A DNA stretch of 64,000 nucleotides from the NCBI GenBank assembly GCA_038030265.1, contig CM075943.1, forward strand, positions 10,726,001-10,790,000, read 5' to 3'. The notes beneath the pieces were generated by a model. It made no database searches, had not been told where the DNA came from, and worked only from the letters and a program-made list of their open reading frames with translations. This document shows, in pieces, positions 22,828 through 33,699 of the stretch; position 1 is the stretch's first letter; each line of letters opens with the position of its first letter. Origin of the DNA: Corythucha ciliata (lineage: Eukaryota; Arthropoda; Insecta; Hemiptera; Tingidae). Made by a program: the position numbers and the translations under genes.

Positions 22828-25800
22828 TTTCCCGGTCACAGGTCGCGGCAAGTGACCATCGGAAAACATCATGCCGCCTTTTCGTTACTGACAAAGTCAC
22901 CAAACGTCGTTTTCTCATCGATTCCGGAGCCGAGGTAAGCGTTATTCCTCCTACACGACGCGACAAACAAGACGGCCCCGGCAAGTTCACTCTATTTACT
23001 GCCAATGGAGCTCCTCTTTCAACGTTCGGTGAAACCCTTCTCTCTCTCGACCTCGGTTTTCGCCGAACTTTTCAGTGGCCTTTCACTATCACGGAAGTTA
23101 CTCATCCGATCATCGGTGCTGATTTTTTGAAACATTTCAACCTCCTCATCGACCTTCGCCGCAAACGCCTCGTCGATGGTACCACGCAACTTTACACGCA
23201 AGCCATTACGTCTTGTGTCCCCTCGTCCCTTTGTTCCACAATCCTCTCCGTCGACAACACCTCGAATTCCTTCGCAAAACTCCTTCACCACTTCCCCGAA
23301 ATCACTCGACCTTCTCCTTTCCCTCACTCCTGTTCCTCGCACAAGACCCAACACGTTATTGAAACAAACGGGCCTCCCATTCGCTCTCGTTTTCGACGTC
23401 TTCCACCAGAAAAACTCCAAGCTGCCAGAAAAGAGTTCCAGATGATGCTCGATCTTGGGATCTGTCGACCCTCAAAATCCAGCTGGTCCACTCCACTTCA
23501 CCTAGCACGCAAAAAAGATGGAAGCTGGCGTCCATGCGGTGACTTCCGACGGTTAAATGCCGTCACTAAGCCCGACCGCTATCCCCTACCCCACATTCAC
23601 GATTTTTCATCCAACCTACATGGAGCTAAAATTTTCTCGAAACTGGATCTTTTGAGGGCTTACAACCAAATACCTATCGCACCTACCGACATCGAGAAAA
23701 CAGCCATTATCACCCCCTTCGGACTCTTTGAATTCCCAATGATGATTTTCGGTCTGAAAAATGCCGGACAGACTTTTCAGCGATTCATGGATGAAGTTCT
23801 TCGAGACCTCCCGTTCGTCTTCACATACCTCGATGACGTCCTAGTCGCTTCAACGTCTCCAGAGGAACACGAAGAACACCTTTCTCTTGTGTTCCAACGA
23901 TTCAAAGATAACGGAATCTGCCTTAATCCCGCAAAATGTGTTTTCGGCGTAGAAGAAATCGATTTTCTCGGTTTTCGAATCACTTCGTCAGGCACCGCTC
24001 CTCTGCCTCAGCGCGTTCAAGCACTCATAGATGCCAGCCGACCGTCCACCTTCCGGGCCTTGCGTCGTTTTTTAGGCACAATCAATTTCTATCGGCGTTT
24101 TCTCCGTCGAGCGGCCTGGTCCCAAGTAAAACTTCACAACGCACTCAGAGATTGCAAAAACGACAACGCTCTCATCACCTGGAATTCCGATTTGAGTGCA
24201 GCATACGACGATTGTCTCAAAACCCTCGCAAACGCCACCCTTCTGGCTCACCCGAAGCCCGACTGTCCTTTACTCCTTCAAGTTGACGCTTCAGATATGG
24301 CAATCGGCTCCGCTCTTCAACAAAGCATTGACGGCTCCTCCCCACCGTTAGCTTTTTTCTCCAGAAAACTGACCGACACGGAAACTCGTTATAGCACATA
24401 CGACAAAGAACTTCTCGCAATTTATGCATCGATCAAACATTTTCGACACTTTCTAGAAGGTCAAAACTTAACAGTTTACACGGACCATAAACCGCTTTCT
24501 TTTGCTTTCTCTCAGAATCTCGAAAAAGCGTCACCTCGCCAGTTCCGTCACTTGGATTTTATTTCACAATTCACGACCGACATTCGTCACATCAGTGGTA
24601 AGGATAATGTGATAGCCGATTTCATGTCCAGACTCGAAACCATTAACCTTTTCGATTTCGCCGAAGTTGCCAAAATTCAAGAAAACGACGATGAACTGAA
24701 AAATCTCCTCAAATCCCCTGCAAAATCTCTCAAACTCCGCCAAGAATTGATTCCAGGCCTCGCCACATACCTTTATTGCGATGAAAGAAATCGTGTTTTC
24801 ATTCCTTCCCCTCTCCGCCATAAAGTTTTCCGTCTCGTCCACAACGCCGCACACCCTTCTCCGAAACGCACTTCACTACTCGTTCGCGAACGCTTCGTCT
24901 GGCCAGGTATAGAACGCGATTCCAAATTGTGGGCTAAAGCTTGCCTTCAGTGCCAAAGGTCAAAGTCGGACGACATACAAATAGCCCTCCTGGAACGTTT
25001 CCCTCTGTCGACGCCCGTTTTCAGTGTGTTCATCTCGATATCGTCGGCCCTCTTCCCCAGTCTGAAAACATGCGCTATATTCTCACAATGATTGATCGCT
25101 TCTCTTCGTGGCCCGAAGCAATTCCCATTCGAGACATTTCGGCTGAAACTGTCGCCGACACCTTTCTCAGAGAGTGGATCTCACGCTACGGAGTCCCCCA
25201 TCGAATCGTCACCGACCGAGGCCGACAATTCGATTCACGTATATTTCAACGACTTAACCAGCGCCTCGGGATACGCCATTTTAAAACTACGGCATATCAC
25301 CCCCAATCAAACGGCAAAATCGAGCGTTGGCACCGTTCACTTAAAACAGCCCTTAAGTGTCAAGAATCTCCAGACTGGTTCTCGAAACTACCGACAGTAC
25401 TTCTCGGCCTGCGAGCAGTTCCTAACGTTTCCGGATACTCAACTGCAGAGCTTCATCTAGGTTGCCCTCTACGTTTCCCTGGCGATTTCTTCGATTCAAC
25501 GGATTCATCGAACGCCGAACCTCACTCGTTTCTGCAACGTTTGAGGGATTTCTTTCACGAGGTCAGGCCAGCTAGCGAAAAATCGAATTCCACCCGTAAA
25601 TTTTTCGTACACCATGACCTAGGTGACACTCGCCATGTTTTCGTTCGTGTCGATTCGGTAAAGAAACCTCTTCAACAGCCTTACGAAGGTCCATATTCCG
25701 TTGTTAAAAGAGACGACAAATGTTTCACAATCGACATAAAAGGCAAACACGTCATCGTCTCGATCGACCGGTTAAAACCTGCTTTCCACCTTGCCGATCT

Positions 25801-25951
25801 CAAACCTCAGTGCTTGAGTCTCTTGCTTCTTGCGAGTGACACTACGTTTTCTCCATCGTCTCATTTTCATTCGTCGAAGGAATCCACATCGCTCACGACT
25901 CGTCACCGACACGTTCGCTGGAGGGGGGTTGATGTAGCATCCCCTTCATAA
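22794..25951 (+). CDS. pol: Gypsy Pol (PR-RT-RNaseH-IN), one frameshift in integrase
   Basis: Entered by -1 frameshifting from gag. Numbering from 22794, protease has [10 protein letters not shown] (D43). Reverse transcriptase follows, with [12 protein letters not shown] and the active site YLDD at residues 345-348 (23826-23837). RNase H shows [19 protein letters not shown] and TDHKPL. Integrase has the HHCC site (HNAAHPS ... CLQCQ). At about 24964 the frame shifts by one base, and the integrase core continues to 25951: D in [11 protein letters not shown] in [10 protein letters not shown] and E in [10 protein letters not shown], then a C-terminal GPY-like region ([10 protein letters not shown]). 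All catalytic residues are present. The single frameshift, in an element with identical LTRs, is either very recent damage or an assembly error. Confidence 0.85.
22818..22824 (+). promoter_or_regulatory. -1 ribosomal frameshift heptamer
   Basis: A AAA AAC sits in exactly the right register: the Gag codons are CCA AAA AAC, followed at once by the Gag stop TAA. Slipping back by one base enters the pol frame, which overlaps here. The heptamer fits the X XXY YYZ rule of programmed -1 frameshifting, so Gag-Pol is probably made this way. Confidence 0.85.
25918..25930 (+). promoter_or_regulatory. Polypurine tract
   Basis: GGAGGGGGG just upstream of the 3' LTR is the expected plus-strand primer for reverse transcription. 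Three bases separate it from the LTR start. Confidence 0.75.
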
Positions 25952-26061
25952 TTGATTATTTTAATTATAAAAAGAGCCCTGTTTTGTTATCAGTTGCTAA
26001 ATATATTCTTTTTGGTGTTCCTATCTGATTCATGTAATTCGTAGCGTTTAACGAGCTTACA
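25933..26061 (+). repeat. 3' LTR of Gypsy element
   Basis: 129 bp, identical to the 5' LTR in my base-by-base reading; followed directly by the AGTT target duplication. Confidence 0.95.
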
Positions 26062-26065
26062 AGTT

Positions 26066-28129
26066 AACAGCTCCAATCGCGCATTTGTTTAATAAACGGG
26101 GCCCTTGGGTGGGACGCGTGAAGTGGTTGGAGGAGAGTAACATAAATCATTCAAGTGCTATATTTTAATTTTTTTATTTTTTTTACTTCTGCCCTTGGAT
26201 GAATATGGCGAGACCACTTATTTTTGGTAGGTATAGCTCCCGCAGCAACCTGCTCTTTTCACCACAAATATCGTTTGTTTCTTCACGCTGAGAGTGAGAA
26301 TTTTAATTGGTTAGAAGATTCAACCGGGTTCATAATTCATTCATACTCGAAACATCGTATGAAAGTTTTCGTGAGGAGGCATCGAAACTGACCCTCCCCT
26401 TCCCCCCCCCATTAATTCAATTACCCTGAAAGAACGGCTCTCTTGTGCGAGGAAGTATTATACAGCTTCGAAAAACACCCTTTTTCTTTATTTTCTTTTT
26501 TTTTTTTTTCCTAGGCACTTTGCGTCTTGCGAAACTCGAAGATGGTCACGACGGAACTGTTCAAAAAGGAGATGCTTCGCCGTATTATGCAATGGACCTT
26601 TTTAAAGTTGAAAGACCAAGAGAATGGTGTGGATGAGGGGGAAGGGAAATGCATATTCAAGAAAAAAAAAAAAGTTGAATTAAGAGCTCTTCTGTTGCAA
26701 AATAAAAGAAACACGGTCAAATCAGCTCAGGGAACAAAAGATTGGGTTTGTAAAGGATACAGCCTACCTAATTTGAGCGATTCATAAAGCCAAAAAAAAA
26801 AAAAAGGTGCAATTAGACGGCTTCCTCTGGGACACCTGCTAAAGGATTTTTGTTCTTCTAAAATAGCGGATAGAATTCACTAAATCACCCCTCTCGTTCA
26901 AGGTTTTTCGGTAATTCGATCTTTTCATTTTCAAGAATCTTTTTTTTTTTTTTTTTTTATTTGTTCCATAATGTCATGGCGTGCGAAAAAAAAGGGAAGA
27001 AAAAGTCCCTGCCATTAGTTCAAAATGACGAACAATGGTGCAAGGTGGAAACTTTTAGTACTTGAAAATGCCAGTTAGTAGTAAAAGGCCACCAATTGCA
27101 GGGATAACAAAATAATAGTTTTAAGCGACGGGACGAACAATGGAACGTTTGAAAACGGTTAATGAGAGAAAACTCAGTTTATTTGACCGTTTTATTGGAT
27201 TTTTTTCTCGCGTTTTATTTACTTTTTCTTAAAAAATTGAATTAAATGAAAAACTGTGACACTTTCTTTGGGGGGCCTCAATTCATCCCCTCTCCCTCTC
27301 CCTCCCAGCCTTTCCCATCTATCGCTTTATGGACAATTAAGTTTAGCTTACTACCTTAACCTTAATCATTACATCATTTTCACCTAGCAAAAAAATTCGT
27401 ATTAGCTCATCCGTCGCTTTAAAAAGTCGTGGATCACGGGGTTGTAAAACATAAGCGAGTCAAGTTATAAACAAAAGAGAGTGTGTAAATATTCGCGAGT
27501 GTCCGCCGTTTATGGACGCTGTATGCTTGTAAGAATAAAAAGCTTGAACTTTTATTTCGTCACTAACACCTGAAAACACGAGTAAAAAAAACAAAAAAAA
27601 AACAGTTTTATTATTGATTTTGCACGGTATTCCCTCAAGGTTTGGCTTTCAACGCCCACACGGTAGAATCCATGTACATAGACCTACGACATGACTCTAT
27701 ACACTCTTTTTTTTTTATTTTTAGGACGGCAAATGTCAGTACAATAATTGTGCAATCTCCGGGATCAAAAACTAAGGGAATGCTCAGTACATTACTTTCC
27801 CTTCGAACGAGGACCGTTCGTACCGCACCTTGAACAACTGCCCTGCTGCTGTGGCGAGGGGTGGGGGGGCACAGAGGAGGGCACCAATTTCTATTCATTG
27901 TTCGCCACTTTCTTTCAACACTCTGGAAGAGCGTGAATTCAACACCGGCGGCGGCGGCGGCGGCAGCAGCAGCGTGATTCACCGATGTGAGACTGGCTGT
28001 GCATATACCAACTATATGACCTTAACCTCGACGAGTCCCGTGTATGGTGATTATCGTTAAGCGTCAATTGATCGTTTGAGGACTTTCACAATGCTTTCAC
28101 AGAGTATAATACAGGGATTCTCACAGTGT
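26066..28129. other. Mostly non-coding; possible exon at 26517-26630; GGC repeat
   Basis: A strong polypyrimidine tract ending in TAG at 26514-26516 is followed by a frame reading TLRLAKLEDGHDGTVQKGD, then SPYYAMDLFKVERPREW, up to a GT near 26629. That is what an internal exon looks like, but I cannot name the protein. The rest is AT-rich with long A and T runs. A (CGG)n/(CAG)n microsatellite lies at about 27946-27975. Confidence 0.35.
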
Positions 28130-28960
28130 TGTCTAGTAAAGTAAATTCCAGTATATGACAACACCCAATTTCACTGGTTCTGCTTACACAAAAAGCCAAT
28201 TTTGCAGAACTACAAGCCAATTTCGAGTTTATGACCCTTTCAAAACTGAAGTTTTATAGCCTTGGCATTCACAAAAACCAATTTCGCAGTTTTTGAACAT
28301 TAAAAAAAAAACCACTTTCGCGTGATTGACTCCCCATAACGCTTAATTTTGCTGGGTTTGTCCGAAAAAACAATTTCGTTGGTTTGTCCGACTTCAATTA
28401 AATCAATTTTCACAGGGTATAAAGGTCATTTCGCATGTGGGGGGGGGGGCTTCATGAACCAATTCCGTGCGTTCGGCTCTTTCGAAGTTCAAATTTCGCG
28501 GATTCGGTAACCCAATTTATCTCATGTTAAAGGGCAATGTCCAGTATTATGAGTAACTGTGTTGAGGTAGTGGGGTTTTTCAGTGAGTTCTCATTATGTC
28601 ACGGGACTGGGAAATTTCGCACAGTTGGCCCATTAAAGAAAACCTATTCCGAGGGATTAGTGCGTGCAAAAAATAATTTCAAGACCATTGGAGGAGCATA
28701 TTCGCTCTCCCTTAACTCGACTTCCGCCGCCACTGATTGGTAGTACCAAAGTTTTGATTTGAAGGAGTCAAATCCAAGAAATTTGGGTCTGAAAGAGCCA
28801 AACCCACAAAATTTTGCTTTTGAAAGAGAATATCCCGCGGAATTTGGGTTTAAAAGTGCAAAATTGCCTGACATTGGGATTTGAAGAAGCTGAAACTTGG
28901 GTTCAAAATAGATTCTGAAGTATCTCGTAATAAGTGAGTTCGTTCTGCATTGCAACAGAT
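28130..28960. repeat. Degenerate array, AAATTTCG type, changes orientation inside
   Basis: From 28130 to about 28530 units read like 'ccaatttcgc...ttca'. From about 28740 to 28900 they read in the opposite sense, 'tttgaaagagccaaacccacaaaatt'. This orientation switch suggests two adjoining copies or an inverted duplication. Confidence 0.6.
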
Positions 28961-30056
28961 TCAATTGCCGATTTATTTGGTTTTAGAGGGAGGCAAACGC
29001 CCAGAATTTCTTTTAGATCAGATTGCATGAGATATTGAGCTTAAGGCCCGAACGGCAAGTCGTTCCTCGAAGTTTTCTCGACTCCAACGTACATCACAAA
29101 CTGTAGAATCACATGTTATTTTATAGGTTTTCCAATTTGGGAGGGAGAGCTTTGAGCAGTGGCGGACTGGCCCGGGAGGGGTGGGTGTCCAAACCTCTCC
29201 CCCTAGCGCCCCTTGGGCGTAGCGCCCCTCTCTCAGACCATCGTAAGATTTTTGAAATCGTCAAAATCGAGTTGCAGAAAAGGGACTCTGCGGAACTGAC
29301 TTTTATTCAGGGACTGACTTTTTGCGACAGAAATAACAATTTTCGTCCGGGTCACTCACCCCCTCATAACTATTACTTTAATTTCTCCATTTCTCCCTAG
29401 AATTGACTGGCTGTTCAAGAATAAAGCTGGAAATTTAGTCCCTTTAACTTGATTGGTGTTGCTATAAATCGTGTACCTGTTTCAGTCCAGAAACCGCAAT
29501 GTTGTCTCTATTACCATCCTTTAAAATCAATACCTGGCATAGGCACTGGTAGACTCTATCTAATAACGGAAACGGTCAAATCTGCCCAATTCAGCCCCTA
29601 AAACTAATTATTTGGCTAAAAAAGTTGACATTTTATGCCCAGAAACCACATGAGCCATGCCCACCATCCGATTTATTGTCATAAAATCCCGTTAATTGGT
29701 TAAATAGTATATTACGATCCAAGGGCAGTTGTCGCCCGAGATCGTAATGAGGACTACCGCCCGAGTGTTGTACGCTAATGTACAATTTAAAAACAAAATT
29801 AGAAAGAACAATTTTTTTAAAAAACAACAAGAGACCTAAAATAAGACGCAGCGGGCTGATATTTTTCTTTACGCCCGGCGGGCGGAATGAACCTCATGTC
29901 GCCCGCTCAAGGCTCTCCCAGCGGGCGAATTTTGAGGCTTTACGCCCGGCTGTACAAAAACTGGTTATTTTGCCGCTTAAACTGACCGCCCGGCCCTAAA
30001 AACGTTCAATTACGCCCAAAAATGTGTCAATTCAGACAAAGAATCGCCCAGCCAAA

Positions 30057-32018
30057 CTGTAGCGTATACCGATGGAGTGGTGAGGGGCCCACCATCAGCC
30101 CCCAAAAAGGTGGAATAGGAAAAAATGGAATTTTTACGTTCTATATTCATGGATATAGCCTACACCCATGAATATAGAACGCATACTTACAATAATATAG
30201 GTACATCATGTAGGTCATATGAAAGACGGTTGAACAGCTACTTGGCTCCTTTCTACGAATTTCAGTCTCTCCTAACGAAATCAGCAAAGAGTGTGGGCTG
30301 AATATATTCAATTGAGCCCCCGAGCGCTTCTGATGGCTCAAATTTTAGAAAAATTCCCGGCTAAAATGGATAAAATACACCGTCCCCAGTTTCGATTGGT
30401 CCTTGAGCGCACTAAACTTCTGATCGTCAATGTGCAACTTGCTGACGCGGTAAAAAGGTTGAAAAAATCGCTAATATTCGTGGTTATACCTGCGAGAAAA
30501 CGCTGATTCGTGGTCTCATGATCCAGCTTCCAGACCAAAATTGTGCGAACAAAATCGCTGATGTACTTACGCGCGAAGTATGGAGGCCATTCTACGGCTA
30601 CAATGTGTAAATAAACGCAAAAGTGTAGTTTTGGGCTCAGCCCTCGGCTAAAATTGAAAAAAAACACGCTACTAATTTAAACAAAAGCAACGCCAATTAG
30701 GGTTAAAATCGGGCAAAAATGGCAAATTCCATATAAAAATTAGCATGTATATCGCACAATTCACATATTAAAAAGAGAATAGATGCTAATTCACTGCAAA
30801 AGTATCAGAAACCGCTATTTAACAGCTAATATTGAGAAAACAAAAACCTGTAGCTTCCGGGATCTTCAAGGCTCAAAATAAAAAACAGCGCTAAAAAAAG
30901 TAAAGAAAATTGCTAATGTGAGGCTAATATAAAAACAACGCGTCTAAAATTGTAAAAAATCACTAATTAGAGCGGCCAAAATTAAGAAAAACTCAAAATG
31001 TTGAACTGTCTCACTAAGAACTCTCTGAGAAGAAATGCTAATTCGGATCTAAAAATGGAAAAAATGGCTAATCTGCGGCTAAAATAGCGGAAACCGCTAA
31101 TTCGTGACTAAAATTGAGAAAATTCGCGAATTCACGGGCTAGAAGCGCTAATGCGCTGCTAAAATTGAGAAAAACTGCCAGTTCACGGTTAAACTTGAGT
31201 AAAGTCACCAATTCGCGGACAAAATTGTGGTAAAATTTCCAATTTGAATACTCGCCTTCGTGCCTTCTGAAGGCAACTTCGTGGCTAAAATTGAGAAAAT
31301 CGGTAAATTCATCATAGGGCTATAAAGTTAAAAAACACCGCTGATGCTCGAACTGAGAATAAACGCTGATCTACAGCTAAAAGTAACAAAAAATTGCTAG
31401 CGCTGTGCTAAAATGTAAAAAAAAATGCTAATTTGCGGCTAAAAATGGAAAAAATAGTCAATTTGCAGCTAAAAATGCGAAAAACGCCAATTCGAGGCTA
31501 AAATTGAGAAAATTCGCTAATTCACGTGTTAGAAACGCTACTACGATGCTAAAATTCAAAAAAGCGATTATTCGCTGGTAAAATTCAGGAAAATCGCTCG
31601 TGGCAAAAATTGTGAAAAATTTCAATTTGTATATCAAAAATTGAAAATAAGACAACTCGCGGCATCTGAAGGCAACTTTGAGGCTAAAATTGAGAAAAAG
31701 CGCTAATTTGTGGCTATTATAGGTAAAATCCTGCTGATTTGTGGCTGAGAAAAATCGCTAACTCATAGCGCATGGTGAACATAAAAAATGCGATTTATGG
31801 CCAAAATTCGGAAAAACCTGATATTTTGCGGCTATTATTGAGGAAAATTGGTACGTAAGAAAACTGTAATTTTCAACCCAAACTGAGAACAGTGCTGAAA
31901 TGTAGGAAAAATCGCTAATTTGCTGCTAAAGTGGAGAAAACTCAGCTGGGGGGGGAGGGGGGGCTCTTGAAGATTTCCGCCGTGGGTCCCGATCCCGATA
32001 GGCGCAGGTCCACCAGTG
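30057..32018 (-). mobile_element. Array-carrying hAT-like element with perfect 8-bp target duplication
   Basis: CAGCCAAA stands directly outside both ends (30049-30056 and 32019-32026). Read on the minus strand the element begins CACTGGTGG, with CCTATCGGG and GGCGGAAATCTTCAAGAG within the next 60 bp, and it ends with TACGCTACAG. Between about 30450 and 31940 it consists of a degenerate array around GCTAATTCGCGGCTAAAATT (window sense), with a period near 28 bp. There is no transposase. The same ends flank arrays at 41396-44412, and the left end recurs at 63310, so this is a dispersed family. The terminal motifs and 8-bp duplication place it with hAT. Confidence 0.75.
30450..31940. repeat. Degenerate ~28-bp array inside the hAT-like element
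   Basis: Dozens of drifting units of the form 'cgctaattcgcggctaaaattgagaaaaa'. The core is recognisable as CTAATTCG, GGCTAAAATTGAG and an A run. A non-periodic landmark (GCGCATGGTGAACATAAAAA at about 31765) is also found, inverted, in the copies near 42010 and 42570. Confidence 0.8.
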
Positions 32019-32227
32019 CAGCCAAAGAAAAAAACTGACTGTTCCGTGGAACAACTTCTGGTGGATAAATTGATCAAGAATGCAGTGAAAATACGGTGGG
32101 GAAGGGCCGAAAATATGCTTTAGTCCATCCTATGCTCCAGTTGGGTGGGCAATGGCCAGCCCTGCCCCCTAAACTTTACGCCACTGCGTTATCAGTCTCG
32201 ATACCCCAGTCCGCCCCTGGATTTGAG

Positions 32228-33229
32228 GTTGAGGAAAATTCGAGGAACGACGTGGCATACGCCGGACCTAAATGTCTGGTTTTAGGTAGAATGTTCTGGA
32301 TTCTGGGGCCGTGTTCCACGGGTCCATATTCATGAGCAGTTATCAGATACAGAGCAGGTACGCTGCAATACAAAATCCTGTTTTTGGGAATTAGAGACAG
32401 TGGGCTTTCAGGCAATTTTGTGTATAAGAAAATTAAGAAATTAGGTGAATCGGATAAGCATGTGGGGAGGGGAGGGTTAGAACACATTTTACCGCCACCC
32501 CCGTCACGGAGGCCTAAAACCGCCCCTGATTATATCTACCTATGCGCATATAATTAAATTGTGATTTGAAAACCCCTCCCAAGAAAAAGTACTGGGCACG
32601 TCACTGATTAACGTTAATGATCGACTTGATCACTTGATGAAGTCTTGATTGATTGATCACGACATGGGGGTCTCAAAAATGTTTTTTTGTTTGTTTGTTT
32701 GAAGGCATATTTTGTCGTTTGAGTCATGCGCGCACCCCCCCCCCCATCGTTGAAGCAAGGGGGAGACAAAATGGCCACCGAGTTGTCACTATCGAAAAAA
32801 CTTTCCATCAACCCCATTTCAAAACCCCATCTGAATGGGTATAACCCCCTAAAACCGCCTTTGGGCCCGCCTGAGTTCTTACAACCAGTCTATGGCCCGC
32901 GCCGAAAAAAGGTTGGCCGGCCCTGCCTTATTGGAACCGTTTCTGCGCCACTGTACGCATCAGGAAAAGTTTTAGGGTGGGTTTATTGTTAAAAATGTTT
33001 TCCTGACCGAAAACATAGGTGCAGAGGTTAGTCAGAATGAATAATAAACCAAAACGTCTTAATCCGGCGTTAGATTCACGACAATTTCTCCCTTTGGCCC
33101 ACAGTCTTCAATGGTTAGTCGAGAGGGGACAACACAACCTGATCGTGGGGTCTTTTTCCCGTGTTAACCGCACTTAAGACGCTCTGCCTCTCACTCACTC
33201 ACTCTTTCTCCCACTGATTAAAGCGAGGG
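32228..33229. other. Non-coding, remnants of element ends
   Basis: AACCGCCCCTGATTATATC at about 32515 looks like another hAT-type right end; no partner was found. A C run occurs at 32736. No genes seen. Confidence 0.4.
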
Positions 33230-33650
33230 CACATGACATCTGGGATAGCTGACTCACGTTTTGATGTACCTAACTACAGGCTACATCGCCATGATCGCGT
33301 TGGTCGTCGTGTTGGCGTAGCTGTGGGCATTCTGTACCTTGGATCACTCAGGAGATAAGAGCCAAGATGAAGGCTCGTGAGAGGATTTAGGCGTAGATTC
33401 GCCGGCTGGGGCTTACTTCGGATGGGGACGCGTATCGCGACTTGAGGAATGAAGTTAGTCGGTTAGTCAAGGCCAGTAAGAGTGAGTTTTTCCGGACTTG
33501 TTTCCAGGAGGAAACCAATTCGAGGTCTATTTGGAAGCGACTAAGTGGCATGGGCATCGCCGGTCCAAGGTCTGCACCTTGTTCCATGCTATTTTCGGTC
33601 GATGAAATGAACGAATACTTCGTCTCAGTTGGAAGGGGGTGTGAATTTCC
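33230..33650 (+). pseudogene. LINE ORF2 fragment (endonuclease piece plus pre-RT linker)
   Basis: At 33262-33340 the translation FDVPNYRLHRHDRVGRRVG resembles the part of AP-type endonuclease where 'R-x-DR-x3-GGG' occurs. From about 33410 to 33640 a different frame reads RNEVSRLVKASKSEFFRTCF, IWKRLSGMGI and MNEYFVSVG, typical of the stretch before the reverse transcriptase of jockey/CR1-like LINEs. The two pieces are separated by a deletion and frame change. No RT follows. Confidence 0.6.
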
Positions 33651-33699
33651 AGTGATGGGTAAGGGGGAGGGAATTTTTTGACTACGTTGTTTTGTACTT

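Larger units (their letters stand above)
21865..26061 (+). mobile_element. Complete Gypsy (Ty3) LTR retrotransposon
   Basis: A 4197-bp element with two 129-bp LTRs that I find identical base for base, a tRNA primer site 2 nt after the 5' LTR, overlapping gag and pol, a G-rich polypurine tract before the 3' LTR, and AGTT on both flanks (21861-21864 and 26062-26065). Identical LTRs mean recent insertion. Pol order PR-RT-RNaseH-IN is that of Metaviridae. No env-like frame is present. Confidence 0.95.
29157..32219. mobile_element. hAT-like element, outer of a nested pair
   Basis: Ends are CAGTGGCGGACTGG at the left and the inverse of CAGGGGCGGACTGG at the right, one mismatch in 14. The 8-bp flanks are GCTTTGAG (29149-29156) and GATTTGAG (32220-32227), seven of eight the same, which fits an old hAT target duplication. 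The element at 30057-32018 is inserted within it, leaving about 1.1 kb of its own sequence, with no transposase. Confidence 0.65.

Noticed and set aside
30450..31940. CRISPR-like array of short repeats
   Set aside because: Repeats and spacers are not distinct, units drift continuously, the DNA is eukaryotic and no cas genes exist.
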